In this document: in pieces, positions 1 to 7,172 of the stretch
Numbering within the stretch: position 1 is the stretch's first letter
Layout of the letters: every line of letters begins with the position of its first letter
Assembly: GCA_945874115.1 (NCBI GenBank)
Contig: CAMCFD010000055.1
Location: 1-10,101, forward strand
DNA: 10,101 bases
Origin: Rickettsia typhi
Lineage (GTDB): Bacteria; Pseudomonadota; Alphaproteobacteria; Rickettsiales; UBA1997
Reading direction: 5' to 3'
Position numbers and translations under genes: made by a program
Notes under the pieces: model-generated
What the model was told of the DNA's origin: nothing
The model's input: only the letters and a program-made list of their open reading frames with translations
Databases searched by the model: none

Positions 1-162
1 TTTGCTGGAGCTAATTTTGTGGTTGATAAAAATATTTTACTCGGTGTTGAAGTTGATTATGAAAGGCGCAACCATAAACATACGGGTTTTCAAGAGTTTA
101 ATAATGCACCGATGGAAAACTATCCTGTTGAAACGAAAGTAAGAAATACGCGGAGTTTGTAG
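1..162 (+). pseudogene. Remnant of an Omp25/OmpA-like outer-membrane beta-barrel gene, cut by the window edge and ended by an early stop
   Basis: Frame 1 is open from the window edge to a TAG at 160-162 and encodes 53 residues. The reading contains FAGANFVVDKNILLGVEVDY and a later KVRNTRSL. Seen from memory of the family, this resembles the middle of small porin-like barrels (alternating strands, GVEVDY, then a strand beginning near NTRSL followed by a glycine-aromatic motif). In intact members roughly half the barrel follows this point and the protein ends in an aromatic residue, usually Phe. Here it stops at NTRSL. Beyond the TAG the frame stays open to 282 (TKAGRG... ending YIF), but only the first few residues look barrel-like. 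The stop could be a CAG-to-TAG change, and the sequence right after it is a GC-rich palindrome. I infer a degraded gene. Its start is outside the window. The alternative is a genuinely short protein. Confidence 0.55.
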
Positions 163-170
163 ACCAAAGC

Positions 171-195
171 AGGACGCGGTTTGAAGCCCCGTCCT
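171..195. repeat. GC-rich palindrome just after the broken barrel gene
   Basis: AGGACG (171-176) pairs with CGTCCT (190-195); after one mismatch GG/CC can pair further in. No T-run follows on the plus strand, so it is a poor terminator. Its pattern (AGGxCGCGGTTT, then a C-rich arm, then AAC) is shared with the hairpin at 9247-9275, suggesting a dispersed palindromic element. Confidence 0.5.
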
Positions 196-316
196 AACAT
201 TCATGTCAACTTAAAATCCAAATTATATGGCAAGTCCTATGAATATCGAGATAAGATCATGGCTCAAACTTACATCTTTTAGAGCTCTCAAAAATCGCAT
301 ACCCGAGTTTTTGTGT

Positions 317-976
317 TTAAAACCTATAACCAAGGCTAAAAATTCCGGCTGTAGTAGTTAATTTATATCGATTTGATACTGGCTCTAATATTTTAAGTAT
401 TGCGTATTGAATATTTTTTGTTTGATAATCAACATATTCTATTTCTAGTTTTAAAAATATATTTTTATTTAAAGAGGCTATAAGACCAAGGCCACCACCA
501 ATTCCATGAATATTATCTGAATACAATAAGCTTTCATAGAATTCATTCGTAATGTTAGAAACTATCACCTTACTTCTGTGATAACCAATTTTACCAAACA
601 AAGCCACATTGTCGTTTATAGCATAAGTTGGTTGTAAATAAATAGACAAATGTTCTTTGTTAGAAATTCGCAAAATGTCGCCATTACCAACGAATCCTTT
701 GCTTTCAGACTTGCTGTTACCAAAATCATAGCCAACTCCGGCGCCAATTAGCCAATCATTGTTTATGCTATGAAGATATGATGCGCCAGTCGTTATTGAC
801 TGCGAATTATTTCCTGTGCTATTCAAGGTTTCATAATCGCCGCTTATTTTAGAATTCGATCCAACCGAACTTAAGCCCAGCAAAATTGATGGGCCAGAAA
901 ATTTTTCCGTTTTAGCGAGTGCAAAATCTGTCATCAAGCAAGATAAAATTATAGAAGCGATAAAAATTTTTTTCAT
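317..976 (-). CDS. Small outer-membrane beta-barrel protein (Omp25/OmpA-like porin family)
   Basis: The predicted product has 219 residues. Residues 1-21 form a Sec signal peptide: basic MKK, a hydrophobic core, and an ALA site, with cleavage expected after A21. The mature part of about 198 residues is built of alternating hydrophobic/polar strands with glycine-aromatic pairs (for example LIGAGVGYDFG, ALFGKIGYHRS, IHGIGGGLGLIAS, KLEIEYVDY). It ends FSLGYRF, with the terminal phenylalanine used by the BAM machinery to recognise barrels. Length and strand pattern fit an eight-stranded barrel. The role is not evident; such proteins are often surface or structural porin-like proteins. The gene is convergent with the broken barrel gene at the left edge and may be a relative of it. 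The ATG at 974-976 is the natural start because the signal peptide begins there; no Shine-Dalgarno sequence precedes it. No good terminator was seen beyond its stop. Confidence 0.8.
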   Translation of the reverse strand: MKKIFIASIILSCLMTDFALAKTEKFSGPSILLGLSSVGSNSKISGDYETLNSTGNNSQSITTGASYLHSINNDWLIGAGVGYDFGNSKSESKGFVGNGDILRISNKEHLSIYLQPTYAINDNVALFGKIGYHRSKVIVSNITNEFYESLLYSDNIHGIGGGLGLIASLNKNIFLKLEIEYVDYQTKNIQYAILKILEPVSNRYKLTTTAGIFSLGYRF

Positions 977-1321
977 CTGATATTTTTTAAGTTAAAAATA
1001 AAGTAATAATTATTAGTAAAGCTTATTCTTTTTAAAATCGCAAGTTTCTTGTAAAAAAATTAAAAATCTTTGTGTTAATTTTTTAGCGCGAGACGTGGTT
1101 TTTAGAGTCGACACATTTCGTTAGTCATAGAATCGCAAATCCATTTTTGCGCAGGGTTTGAAAAGTTTTAGAACCGTCATTTGCCGCTAATTTATGCTTC
1201 ATAATTTAGCTAAAAAAACAACCACTATAATTATTTTTCTAGTAGAAAATATTATAACTAAAATATATCAATTTATTTATTGTTGCTTACAATATTGGCA
1301 AAATTAATAAATTCTAATAAA
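977..1321. other. Divergent intergenic region between the beta-barrel gene and the symporter
   Basis: This 345-bp AT-rich stretch must hold the promoters of both flanking genes. A perfect 12-bp palindrome TAATAATTATTA lies at 1004-1015, about 28-40 bp upstream of the barrel gene's ATG. A hairpin CGCAAA/TTTGCG with a 6-nt loop lies at 1134-1151, without a T-run. TATAAT occurs on the plus strand at 1226-1231 and TACAAT at 1288-1293, but neither has a convincing -35 box. Positions about 1085-1190 are less AT-rich than the flanks, without recognisable coding content. Confidence 0.5.
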
Positions 1322-2713
1322 ATGACATTACTTAGCTTCACCTTTTTCTTGATTATGTTTATTCTAATCGGTGCATTTTCTTCGTTAAAGCGTAAGGCTA
1401 GCACATCTGATTATTTGCTGGCGGGTCACTCTACCAAGCCATGGCTGGTGGGCTTTGCCGCGGTTGCTACAAATTGCTCGGGCTATATGTTTATTGGCCT
1501 TATTGGCTTCACTTATAAATATGGTTTAGCTTCAATGTGGTTGATTATTGGTGGCATGTCGGGCGATTTCGCGGCCTCGCTTTTTTGTCACAAAAAATTG
1601 CGCGAAGCTTCAGCTAAACATCATTCTCTAAGTTTTTCAGGAACGATCGCCAACTGGTATGGGCAAAATCATAAAAAGGTGCAATTTGTTGGCGGAATTG
1701 CCACATTTTTATTTTTAGCAGCATATGCGTCAGCTCAACTAACAGCTGGAGGAAAAGCACTTTACGTTTTGTTTGGCTGGGATTATTCTCGCGGAATTTT
1801 GCTCGGCGCTTTTGTCATTTTAATATATTGCTTTATGGGCGGCGTGCGCGCTTCAATTTGGACAAATACCGCGCAAGCTTTCGTAATGATTATTTCGATG
1901 GTTTTGTTATTTTTTAGCGCAATAAATGAAATTGGCGGATTCAAAATATTTACTGAAAGTCTTCTCGCCATAAGTCCAAACTTTACCTCAATTTTACCAT
2001 ATAATCTTGATTATGGTTCTATTGGAATAATTATTTTTATCGTTGGCTGGTTTTTTGGTGGCGTCACCGTAATTGGTCAACCTCATATTATGCTTGCTTT
2101 CATGACGATGGAAAAGCCAAAAGATATAACCAAAATAAGATTTTATTATTATGGATGGTATGTAATTTTTTCAACTCTTACAATTGGCGTTGGCTTGACT
2201 TCGCGTATTTTAATTCCTGAATTGCAAAATTTTGACTCAGAATTGGCAATGCCAACTTTAGCGCAAAGCCTTATGCCCGAAATTCTTCTCGGTTTTATTT
2301 TAGCGGGATTATTCTCGGCAACCATGTCTACGGCAGACTCGCAAATTTTATGCTGCGCTTCGGCTTTAACTAACGACATCACCAAAAAAACCAGCTATAT
2401 TGCTACAAAAGTGGCGACAATTTTATCGACAATAGTGGCAATTTCAATCGCACTTTGGGGTGGCGCTAGTGTTTTTAAACTGGCGTTAATTTCATGGTCA
2501 GCGCTTTCTTCAGTTTTTGCGCCATTATTTATATTATATGCAATGGGCAAAAAAACTACGCAAAAACAGGCGCTAATTATTATGGTCACAGGTTTATCTG
2601 CGATGTTAATATGGCTAAGTCTTGGCTTGAGTGAATTATTCTATGAGGCCGGAACCGGCTTGATTGCTGGATTGTTAGCATATCCTATAGTAAAAAAATT
2701 GGTAAAAAGTTAG
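1322..2713 (+). CDS. Sodium:solute symporter, PutP-like (SSS family)
   Basis: The predicted product is a 463-residue inner-membrane carrier with about 12-13 hydrophobic helices. It matches the SSS family (TC 2.A.21), which couples Na+ entry to uptake of proline, other amino acids, sugars or vitamins. Visible family motifs are DYLLAGHS near 30, ATNCSGYMFIGL at 49-60, FMGGVRASIWTNTAQ at 171-185, GQPHIMLAFM at 252-261 (PutP-like) and STADSQILCCASALTNDI at 336-353. S336/T337 correspond to the Na+-site Ser/Thr of PutP. N51 and N182 sit where E. coli PutP has Asp55 and Asp187. I chose the ATG at 1322 over a TTG at 1280 because the shorter form begins directly with the first helix, as in relatives; neither has a Shine-Dalgarno. 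Proline is the likeliest substrate by resemblance but this is not secure, so no symbol is given. It appears monocistronic. Confidence 0.88.
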   Translation: MTLLSFTFFLIMFILIGAFSSLKRKASTSDYLLAGHSTKPWLVGFAAVATNCSGYMFIGLIGFTYKYGLASMWLIIGGMSGDFAASLFCHKKLREASAKHHSLSFSGTIANWYGQNHKKVQFVGGIATFLFLAAYASAQLTAGGKALYVLFGWDYSRGILLGAFVILIYCFMGGVRASIWTNTAQAFVMIISMVLLFFSAINEIGGFKIFTESLLAISPNFTSILPYNLDYGSIGIIIFIVGWFFGGVTVIGQPHIMLAFMTMEKPKDITKIRFYYYGWYVIFSTLTIGVGLTSRILIPELQNFDSELAMPTLAQSLMPEILLGFILAGLFSATMSTADSQILCCASALTNDITKKTSYIATKVATILSTIVAISIALWGGASVFKLALISWSALSSVFAPLFILYAMGKKTTQKQALIIMVTGLSAMLIWLSLGLSELFYEAGTGLIAGLLAYPIVKKLVKS

Positions 2714-2883
2714 TTTTTAGAAAGCGTGATAACAAAAATCTAATTATCGAAAATATTGTTAAGTAAAATTATAATTTTTCGGCGCAAAATTTTATTTAGA
2801 ATTAGTCTTTGCAAAGAGGGTTCTCGTTTTTTCTCGTCGGTGATGAATTAAAGCGCCGTTGTGGCGAAATAAAATAAATTAAC

Positions 2884-3954
2884 ATGAGTAAAATATTAAA
2901 CATCGCAAGAAGGGCGTCAACTGTTGCTAGATTCGCGAATAAAGGTGCGACCTATAATTTTCTTACTAACGAAAATAATAAAAAACCCAATCAAGATGTT
3001 GTGGGAATCGGGCAATTTACAAATGAATCTTTCTCAACAAATCCTCGAGAGTTTTTAAGAAAACTATCGGCGGATATGGCGCGAAAACTTGCTGGTGATG
3101 AAAGATTAAATTCTTCTGGCTCAACTTGCAATGTTAGTGTCGTTGCAGATGGCAAGCTTCGCATTCTAAGTCTCGGAGATTCTCCGACATATGTTTCTAT
3201 TCGCGATGAAAATGGCAATAGAATGTCGATTAAATTAACTCAAGATCACAAATTTTCTGATCGAGAATTTAGCAATAAATTTAAAACAGAAAAAGATGCG
3301 CGTGGAGTTGTCCGTTATAAAGGTCTTTCGGTGCCGTGTCTTGGACATAATCATGATGAAGAAATTGCCAAAACTGAGCCTCGAATATTAGAATATGATT
3401 TTCGACATTTGCCGGGAATGGCGAGTATGATGGGCATCGGTTCTAAAATTTCTGCGATAGATTTATTTGTTGCAAGCGATGGTTTGTGTGAAATGAACTT
3501 AGACGAATCATCGATTGATTCTGTTGAAATAACAACAAGTCAGCTGGCCTTGATGGAAAATGATAAAATGAGATTTTTAAAATCAAGCGCTCGCCAAGAT
3601 GGTCTTTCTAAAGTTATAGCTTTATCAGAAAATCCGGCTGAGAGCCTAATGGAAAATGCTCTAGCCAATAACTCACAAGACAATATCAGTGTTGCCCACG
3701 TTTCTTTTTCTAGCGAATATTTGCAAAATCTCATTAGTGGAAAAAATCAAAGCTCGCCAATTGCAATTTTTGTTTTTGATGGCAATGGTCAAAACGGACA
3801 TATCGCCGCAGAAAAGCTTTCCGAAATTGTTCGCGAAAATATGCAACTTGCGCCAATTGAAGGATTGCCTTTGCGACTTCCTAATCCTAGTTTATCGCCC
3901 GATGCTCTAGCATTAGAGCCTTTGCGTGGCGTGATTGATAGGCAGAGAAGATAA
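2884..3954 (+). CDS. PP2C-type Ser/Thr phosphatase-like protein with rearranged motif order
   Basis: The product has 356 residues, no signal peptide and no membrane helix. PP2C (PPM) enzymes remove phosphate from Ser/Thr using two metals held by aspartates. Visible motifs, in order: NQDVVG at 36-41 (D38, the usual NED/NQD position), SGST at 78-81 leading to LRILSLGDSP at 92-101, LTQDHK at 118-123, LFVASDGLCEM at 194-204 (D199), SQDNISVAHVSF at 264-275 (D266), and finally IAIFVFDGNGQNGH at 293-306 (D299). The last resembles the VFDGHGG segment that normally lies between the first and second motifs, yet here it follows the domain's usual last strand. Only about 37 residues separate NQDVVG from SGST. 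All expected metal-ligand aspartates therefore seem present but in a changed order. A Pro/Leu-rich tail (about 321-356) follows. The ATG lacks a Shine-Dalgarno; a TATAAT at 2770-2775 is a possible -10. It is convergent with the SDR gene. Catalytic activity and the rearrangement are inferences from motifs. Confidence 0.75.
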   Translation: MSKILNIARRASTVARFANKGATYNFLTNENNKKPNQDVVGIGQFTNESFSTNPREFLRKLSADMARKLAGDERLNSSGSTCNVSVVADGKLRILSLGDSPTYVSIRDENGNRMSIKLTQDHKFSDREFSNKFKTEKDARGVVRYKGLSVPCLGHNHDEEIAKTEPRILEYDFRHLPGMASMMGIGSKISAIDLFVASDGLCEMNLDESSIDSVEITTSQLALMENDKMRFLKSSARQDGLSKVIALSENPAESLMENALANNSQDNISVAHVSFSSEYLQNLISGKNQSSPIAIFVFDGNGQNGHIAAEKLSEIVRENMQLAPIEGLPLRLPNPSLSPDALALEPLRGVIDRQRR

Positions 3955-4037
3955 TTCCCTTTTCAAAAGACTAAGTTTATAGCCGTCAACAACCACAAAT
4001 TCCTTCTTGCATCGCGACTTTGGCTAAATCAATAACC

Positions 4038-4733
4038 TTATAATTTTTTTGGTCTAATGCTACTAAGGCCGCCGTCAACCGCCAAAACTTGGCCAGTTAT
4101 CCAGCTGTTTTTCGGATTTAAAAAGAACTCAATTGCCAAGGCTATATCTTCAACTTGGCCAATTCTGCCTAAAGCATGCATTGCCGTTGAAAATTCGAGC
4201 GCTTTTTGATTTTCAGTAATTTGCTTGGTTAAGTTGGTTTGGGTTAATCCGGGGGCGATCACATTAAATCTTAAATTTTGTGAAGCATAAGTGGCGGCCG
4301 CCGATTTTGCCAAGCCAATAATTCCGGCTTTCGCAGCAGCAATTGCTTCGTGATTAGCAAGGCCACTAATTGCCGCCGCAGAAGAAATGAGAACTACTGA
4401 TCCGCCATTTTTCATATATTTAGCAGCGCCTCTGCTGACAGCGAAAGCTGTTGTTAGTGAAGCGTCAATCACCGATTTATAATCATTTTGCGCTGTTAAA
4501 TGCGCACCTTTTAGAAAAAGAGACCCGGCTAAATTAACTACTCCGTCAAGATCTCCGGCTTGTTTAAAAACTTCATCCACAGCCAAAAAATCGCTGGCAT
4601 CAAGTTGATAATCTGGAGAAATTTTTGAATTATCACGAGCGGTTTGAATCACTTCGTGACCTGATTTTTTTAAAATTTCAACTAGCTTCTGGCCAATTGA
4701 ACTACTTGCTGCAATGATTAAATAACGGGCCAT
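4038..4733 (-). CDS. SDR-fold oxidoreductase-like protein lacking the canonical catalytic Tyr
   Basis: The product has 231 residues, the normal single-domain SDR length. It shows a Rossmann start (YLIIAASSSIGQKL, 4-17, in place of TGxxxGIG), NLAG at 67-70 (usual NNAG), SSAAAISG at 117-124, APGL at 160-163 and TGQVLAVDGG at 213-222. The fold and an NAD(P)-binding role are clear. In the active site the YxxxK motif reads IAAAK (I131, K135) within NHEAIAAAKAGI, and the usual tetrad Asn appears to be S92; Ser118 and K135 remain. I recall SDR relatives with the same NHEAIAAAK motif, so this may be a subfamily trait and not decay. The ATG at 4731-4733 is preferred over an upstream TTG at 4770-4772, because the Rossmann strand follows it directly and a promoter fits it. 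It lies 134 bp downstream of katG on the same strand, but a strong terminator separates them. Substrate unknown. Confidence 0.8.
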   Translation of the reverse strand: MARYLIIAASSSIGQKLVEILKKSGHEVIQTARDNSKISPDYQLDASDFLAVDEVFKQAGDLDGVVNLAGSLFLKGAHLTAQNDYKSVIDASLTTAFAVSRGAAKYMKNGGSVVLISSAAAISGLANHEAIAAAKAGIIGLAKSAAATYASQNLRFNVIAPGLTQTNLTKQITENQKALEFSTAMHALGRIGQVEDIALAIEFFLNPKNSWITGQVLAVDGGLSSIRPKKL

Positions 4734-4742
4734 ATTTTTTGT

Positions 4743-4772
4743 ATTATATTTTTTAAAATTTATTCGCTTCAA
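4743..4772 (-). promoter_or_regulatory. Sigma70-like promoter of the SDR gene
   Basis: On the minus strand TTGAAG (4767-4772) and TATAAT (4743-4748) are separated by 18 bp. The expected start site is near 4736, only a few bases before the ATG at 4733, so the transcript would be nearly leaderless. This fits the absence of a Shine-Dalgarno. Confidence 0.45.
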
Positions 4773-4803
4773 AGGCTAGATTTATAAACCACTTCTAAAT
4801 TTT

Positions 4804-4851
4804 AAATATCAGCAGAATTTTTTGTTATAAAATAAAATCCTGCTGATATTT
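4804..4851 (-). terminator. Hairpin terminator after katG
   Basis: AAATATCAGCAG (4804-4815) and CTGCTGATATTT (4840-4851) form a perfect 12-bp inverted repeat around a 24-nt AT-rich loop that can itself add about five pairs. It begins 17 bp after the katG stop and precedes the SDR promoter. The T-run is stronger on the plus strand (positions 4848-4853) than on the minus strand, where an interrupted A/T tract follows, so termination of katG is inferred mainly from stem strength and position. Confidence 0.6.
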
Positions 4852-4867
4852 TTAAGCGCCCACAAAA

Positions 4868-7099
4868 CTATTTTTTCAAATCAAATCGATCTGCATTCAT
4901 AACTTTCACCCAAGCTTTTACAAAGTCTTTAACAAACTTTTCTTTGGCATTGTTGCTCGCATAAACCTCAACAACAGCGCGAAGTTCAGAGCTTGAGCCA
5001 AACATCAAATCAACCGGAGTTGCGCTCCATTTAACTTGTCCAGTTTTTCTGTCGCGGGCCTCAAAAAGACCTTCTGATTTTTCAGATTTTTTCCACTCAA
5101 GTGAATTATCAAGCAAGTTGACAAAAAAATCATTACTTAAAGTGCCAGTTTTTTTAGTTAAAACTCCAGATTTTGAATCGCCAGAATTGGCGCCTAAAAC
5201 GCGCAATCCGCCAACCAAAACTGTCATTTCAGGAACTGTTAAATTTAACATATAAGCGCGGTCAATCATGGCGTTGATTGGCGAAACCAAAGAGTCTTTG
5301 CCATAATAATTTCTAAAACCATCGGCTTTTGGCTCAAGAACCGCAAAAGATTTAACATCGGTTTGCGCTTGACTCGAATCACCACGCCCAACAGCAAAAG
5401 GAACTTTAATATTCATTCCCGCGTCTTTAGCGGCTTTTTCAATTGCGCCTGATCCACCAAGAACAATCACATCGGCCAAAGAAACTTGTTTTCCACCGCT
5501 TAGCGATTTATTAAAATCTTTCTGAATTTTTTCTAAAACGCCAAGAACTTTTGCCAATTCTTGCGGATCATTTACTTCCCAGTTTTTTTGCGGCTCAAGG
5601 CGAATTCTAGCACCGTTTGCACCACCACGCATATCGGTTTCGCGATAACTAGAAGCAGAAGCCCAAGCGGTTCTAACCAACTCAGAAATGCTTAAGTTCG
5701 ATTTTAAAATTTGCGCTTTTAATTGCTCGACTTCAGCTAAATCAATTGCTTTATATTTAATTTCAGAAATCGGGTCTTGCCAAATTAAAACTTCTTTTGG
5801 CGAATCTTTGCCAACATATCTGGCGCGCGGGCCCATATCGCGGTGCGTTAATTTAAACCAAGCTTTTGCAAAAGCTTTTTCAAACTCTTTTGGATTATCT
5901 AAAAAGCGCTTAGCAATTTCGCGATAAATTGGATCTTCTTTCAGCGACAAATCTGTTGTTAACATAATTGGCGCATGTTTTTTTGAAGAATCAAAAGCGT
6001 CTGGCACTAAATTTGCCGCGCTTTTATCTTCGGGAATCCACTGAATTGCGCCAGCGGGGCTTTTAGTTTTAACCCAGTTATAAGTGAATAAATTATGCAA
6101 ATATCCCATCGTCCATTTAGTAGGATTCGCGCTCCACGCTCCTTCAAGGCCGCTGGTTATGGTGTCTGCTCCACTACCTGCGCCGCATTTATTTTTCCAG
6201 CCAAACCCTTGCGCTTCAATCGCGCTTGTTGCTGGGTCTGCGCCCATACATTTATCAACTTTATGCGCACCATGATTTTTACCAAAAGTGTGGCCACCTG
6301 CAATTAAAGCAACGGTTTCTTCATCATTCATCGCCATGTTGCCAAAAGTTTCGCGAATGTGTGCGGCCGCTGCAATTGGGTCTCCGCTGCCATTTGGCCC
6401 TTCAGGATTTACATAAATTAAACCCATCGTGGTGGCGCCTAGATTTTTTATCAACTTGCCATTTTTATCAAAGCGATCGCTTGCCATGAATTTATTTTCA
6501 GGGCCCCAATATACTAAATCTGGTTCAAAATCGTCAGCTCTTCCACCCGCGAATCCAAAGGTTTTAAAGCCCATCGATTCAAGCGCAACATTTCCTGATA
6601 AAACCATTAAATCGGCCCAAGAAAGTTTGCTGCCATATTTTTGCTTAATTGGCCAAAGCAAGCGTCTGGCTTTGTCTAAGTTGGCGTTATCTGGCCAGCT
6701 GTTAAGTGGCTCAAATCTTTGTTGTCCGCCACCAGCGCCGCCGCGACCATCTTCTAATCTATAAGTTCCTGCGCTATGCCATGCCATGCGAATAAAAAAT
6801 GGGCCATAATTGCCATAATCTGCCGGCCACCAATCTTGCGAAGTCATCATCACTTTCTTAATCTCTTTTTTTAGATTATTAATATCAATTGTTGAAAACT
6901 CTTTAGCATAATCAAAATTATCGCCATAAGGATTTGATTCATCCGCATGTTGACGCAAGGGAGATAAATTAATTTTATTTGGCCACCAAAACTCATTTGG
7001 CTTTGCTTCAAAATTAGCCTGCTTCGATAAATTGCTATTTGGCACAGAACAGCCCATAAGAGCAAGAGAGGTGATGACGAGAAATTTATTTATTTTCAT
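4868..7099 (-). CDS. katG: Catalase-peroxidase KatG with a lipoprotein signal peptide
   Basis: The product has 743 residues, full length for the bifunctional haem enzyme that destroys H2O2 by catalase and peroxidase activity. The N-terminal haem domain has RMAWHSAGTYR (R104, W107, H108 at the distal site), GLIYVNPEGPNG with Y229, MAMNDEETVALIAGGHTFGK with M255 and proximal H270, GLEGAWSANPTKW (Trp near 322) and HRDMGPRARY at 419-428. The Trp-Tyr-Met crosslink trio needed for catalase activity is therefore complete. The C-terminal haem-less domain (about 470-743) has VRTAWASASSYRETDMRGGA. Unlike the usual cytoplasmic KatG, residues 1-17 are a signal sequence (MKINKF, hydrophobic core, LMGC lipobox) predicting lipidation at C17; S18 at +2 favours outer-membrane sorting. 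Exported KatGs such as KatP are known; the lipoprotein form is my prediction. The gene diverges from the FAD oxidase gene. No Shine-Dalgarno is seen. Confidence 0.97.
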   Translation of the reverse strand: MKINKFLVITSLALMGCSVPNSNLSKQANFEAKPNEFWWPNKINLSPLRQHADESNPYGDNFDYAKEFSTIDINNLKKEIKKVMMTSQDWWPADYGNYGPFFIRMAWHSAGTYRLEDGRGGAGGGQQRFEPLNSWPDNANLDKARRLLWPIKQKYGSKLSWADLMVLSGNVALESMGFKTFGFAGGRADDFEPDLVYWGPENKFMASDRFDKNGKLIKNLGATTMGLIYVNPEGPNGSGDPIAAAAHIRETFGNMAMNDEETVALIAGGHTFGKNHGAHKVDKCMGADPATSAIEAQGFGWKNKCGAGSGADTITSGLEGAWSANPTKWTMGYLHNLFTYNWVKTKSPAGAIQWIPEDKSAANLVPDAFDSSKKHAPIMLTTDLSLKEDPIYREIAKRFLDNPKEFEKAFAKAWFKLTHRDMGPRARYVGKDSPKEVLIWQDPISEIKYKAIDLAEVEQLKAQILKSNLSISELVRTAWASASSYRETDMRGGANGARIRLEPQKNWEVNDPQELAKVLGVLEKIQKDFNKSLSGGKQVSLADVIVLGGSGAIEKAAKDAGMNIKVPFAVGRGDSSQAQTDVKSFAVLEPKADGFRNYYGKDSLVSPINAMIDRAYMLNLTVPEMTVLVGGLRVLGANSGDSKSGVLTKKTGTLSNDFFVNLLDNSLEWKKSEKSEGLFEARDRKTGQVKWSATPVDLMFGSSSELRAVVEVYASNNAKEKFVKDFVKAWVKVMNADRFDLKK

Positions 7100-7172
7100 G
7101 AAAATTTATTTATTTGTTGTTATTTATGTAAAACAAAGTCTATTTCGAAACTAATCATTTCATATCAAATAA

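Noticed and set aside
1280..1321. TTG at 1280 as the symporter start
   Set aside because: It would add a 14-residue extension not expected in the family; the ATG at 1322 begins directly at the first helix, and neither start has a ribosome binding site.
2765..2778. 14-bp palindrome AAAATTATAATTTT upstream of the phosphatase-like gene
   Set aside because: Composed only of A and T in an AT-rich gap, so likely chance; noted only because it contains a TATAAT.
3689..3910. 73-codon plus-strand frame inside the phosphatase-like gene
   Set aside because: It overlaps the DGxG region in another frame; the main frame carries the recognisable motifs, so this is not evidence of a frameshift.
4734..4772. 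TTG at 4770-4772 as the SDR start
   Set aside because: The extension lies over a good promoter (-35 and -10) and adds residues before the Rossmann strand that SDR proteins do not have.
5688..6764. Several open frames of 63-111 codons antisense to katG
   Set aside because: They overlap a clearly coding, full-length katG and show no family motifs; open antisense frames are a by-product of its codon use.
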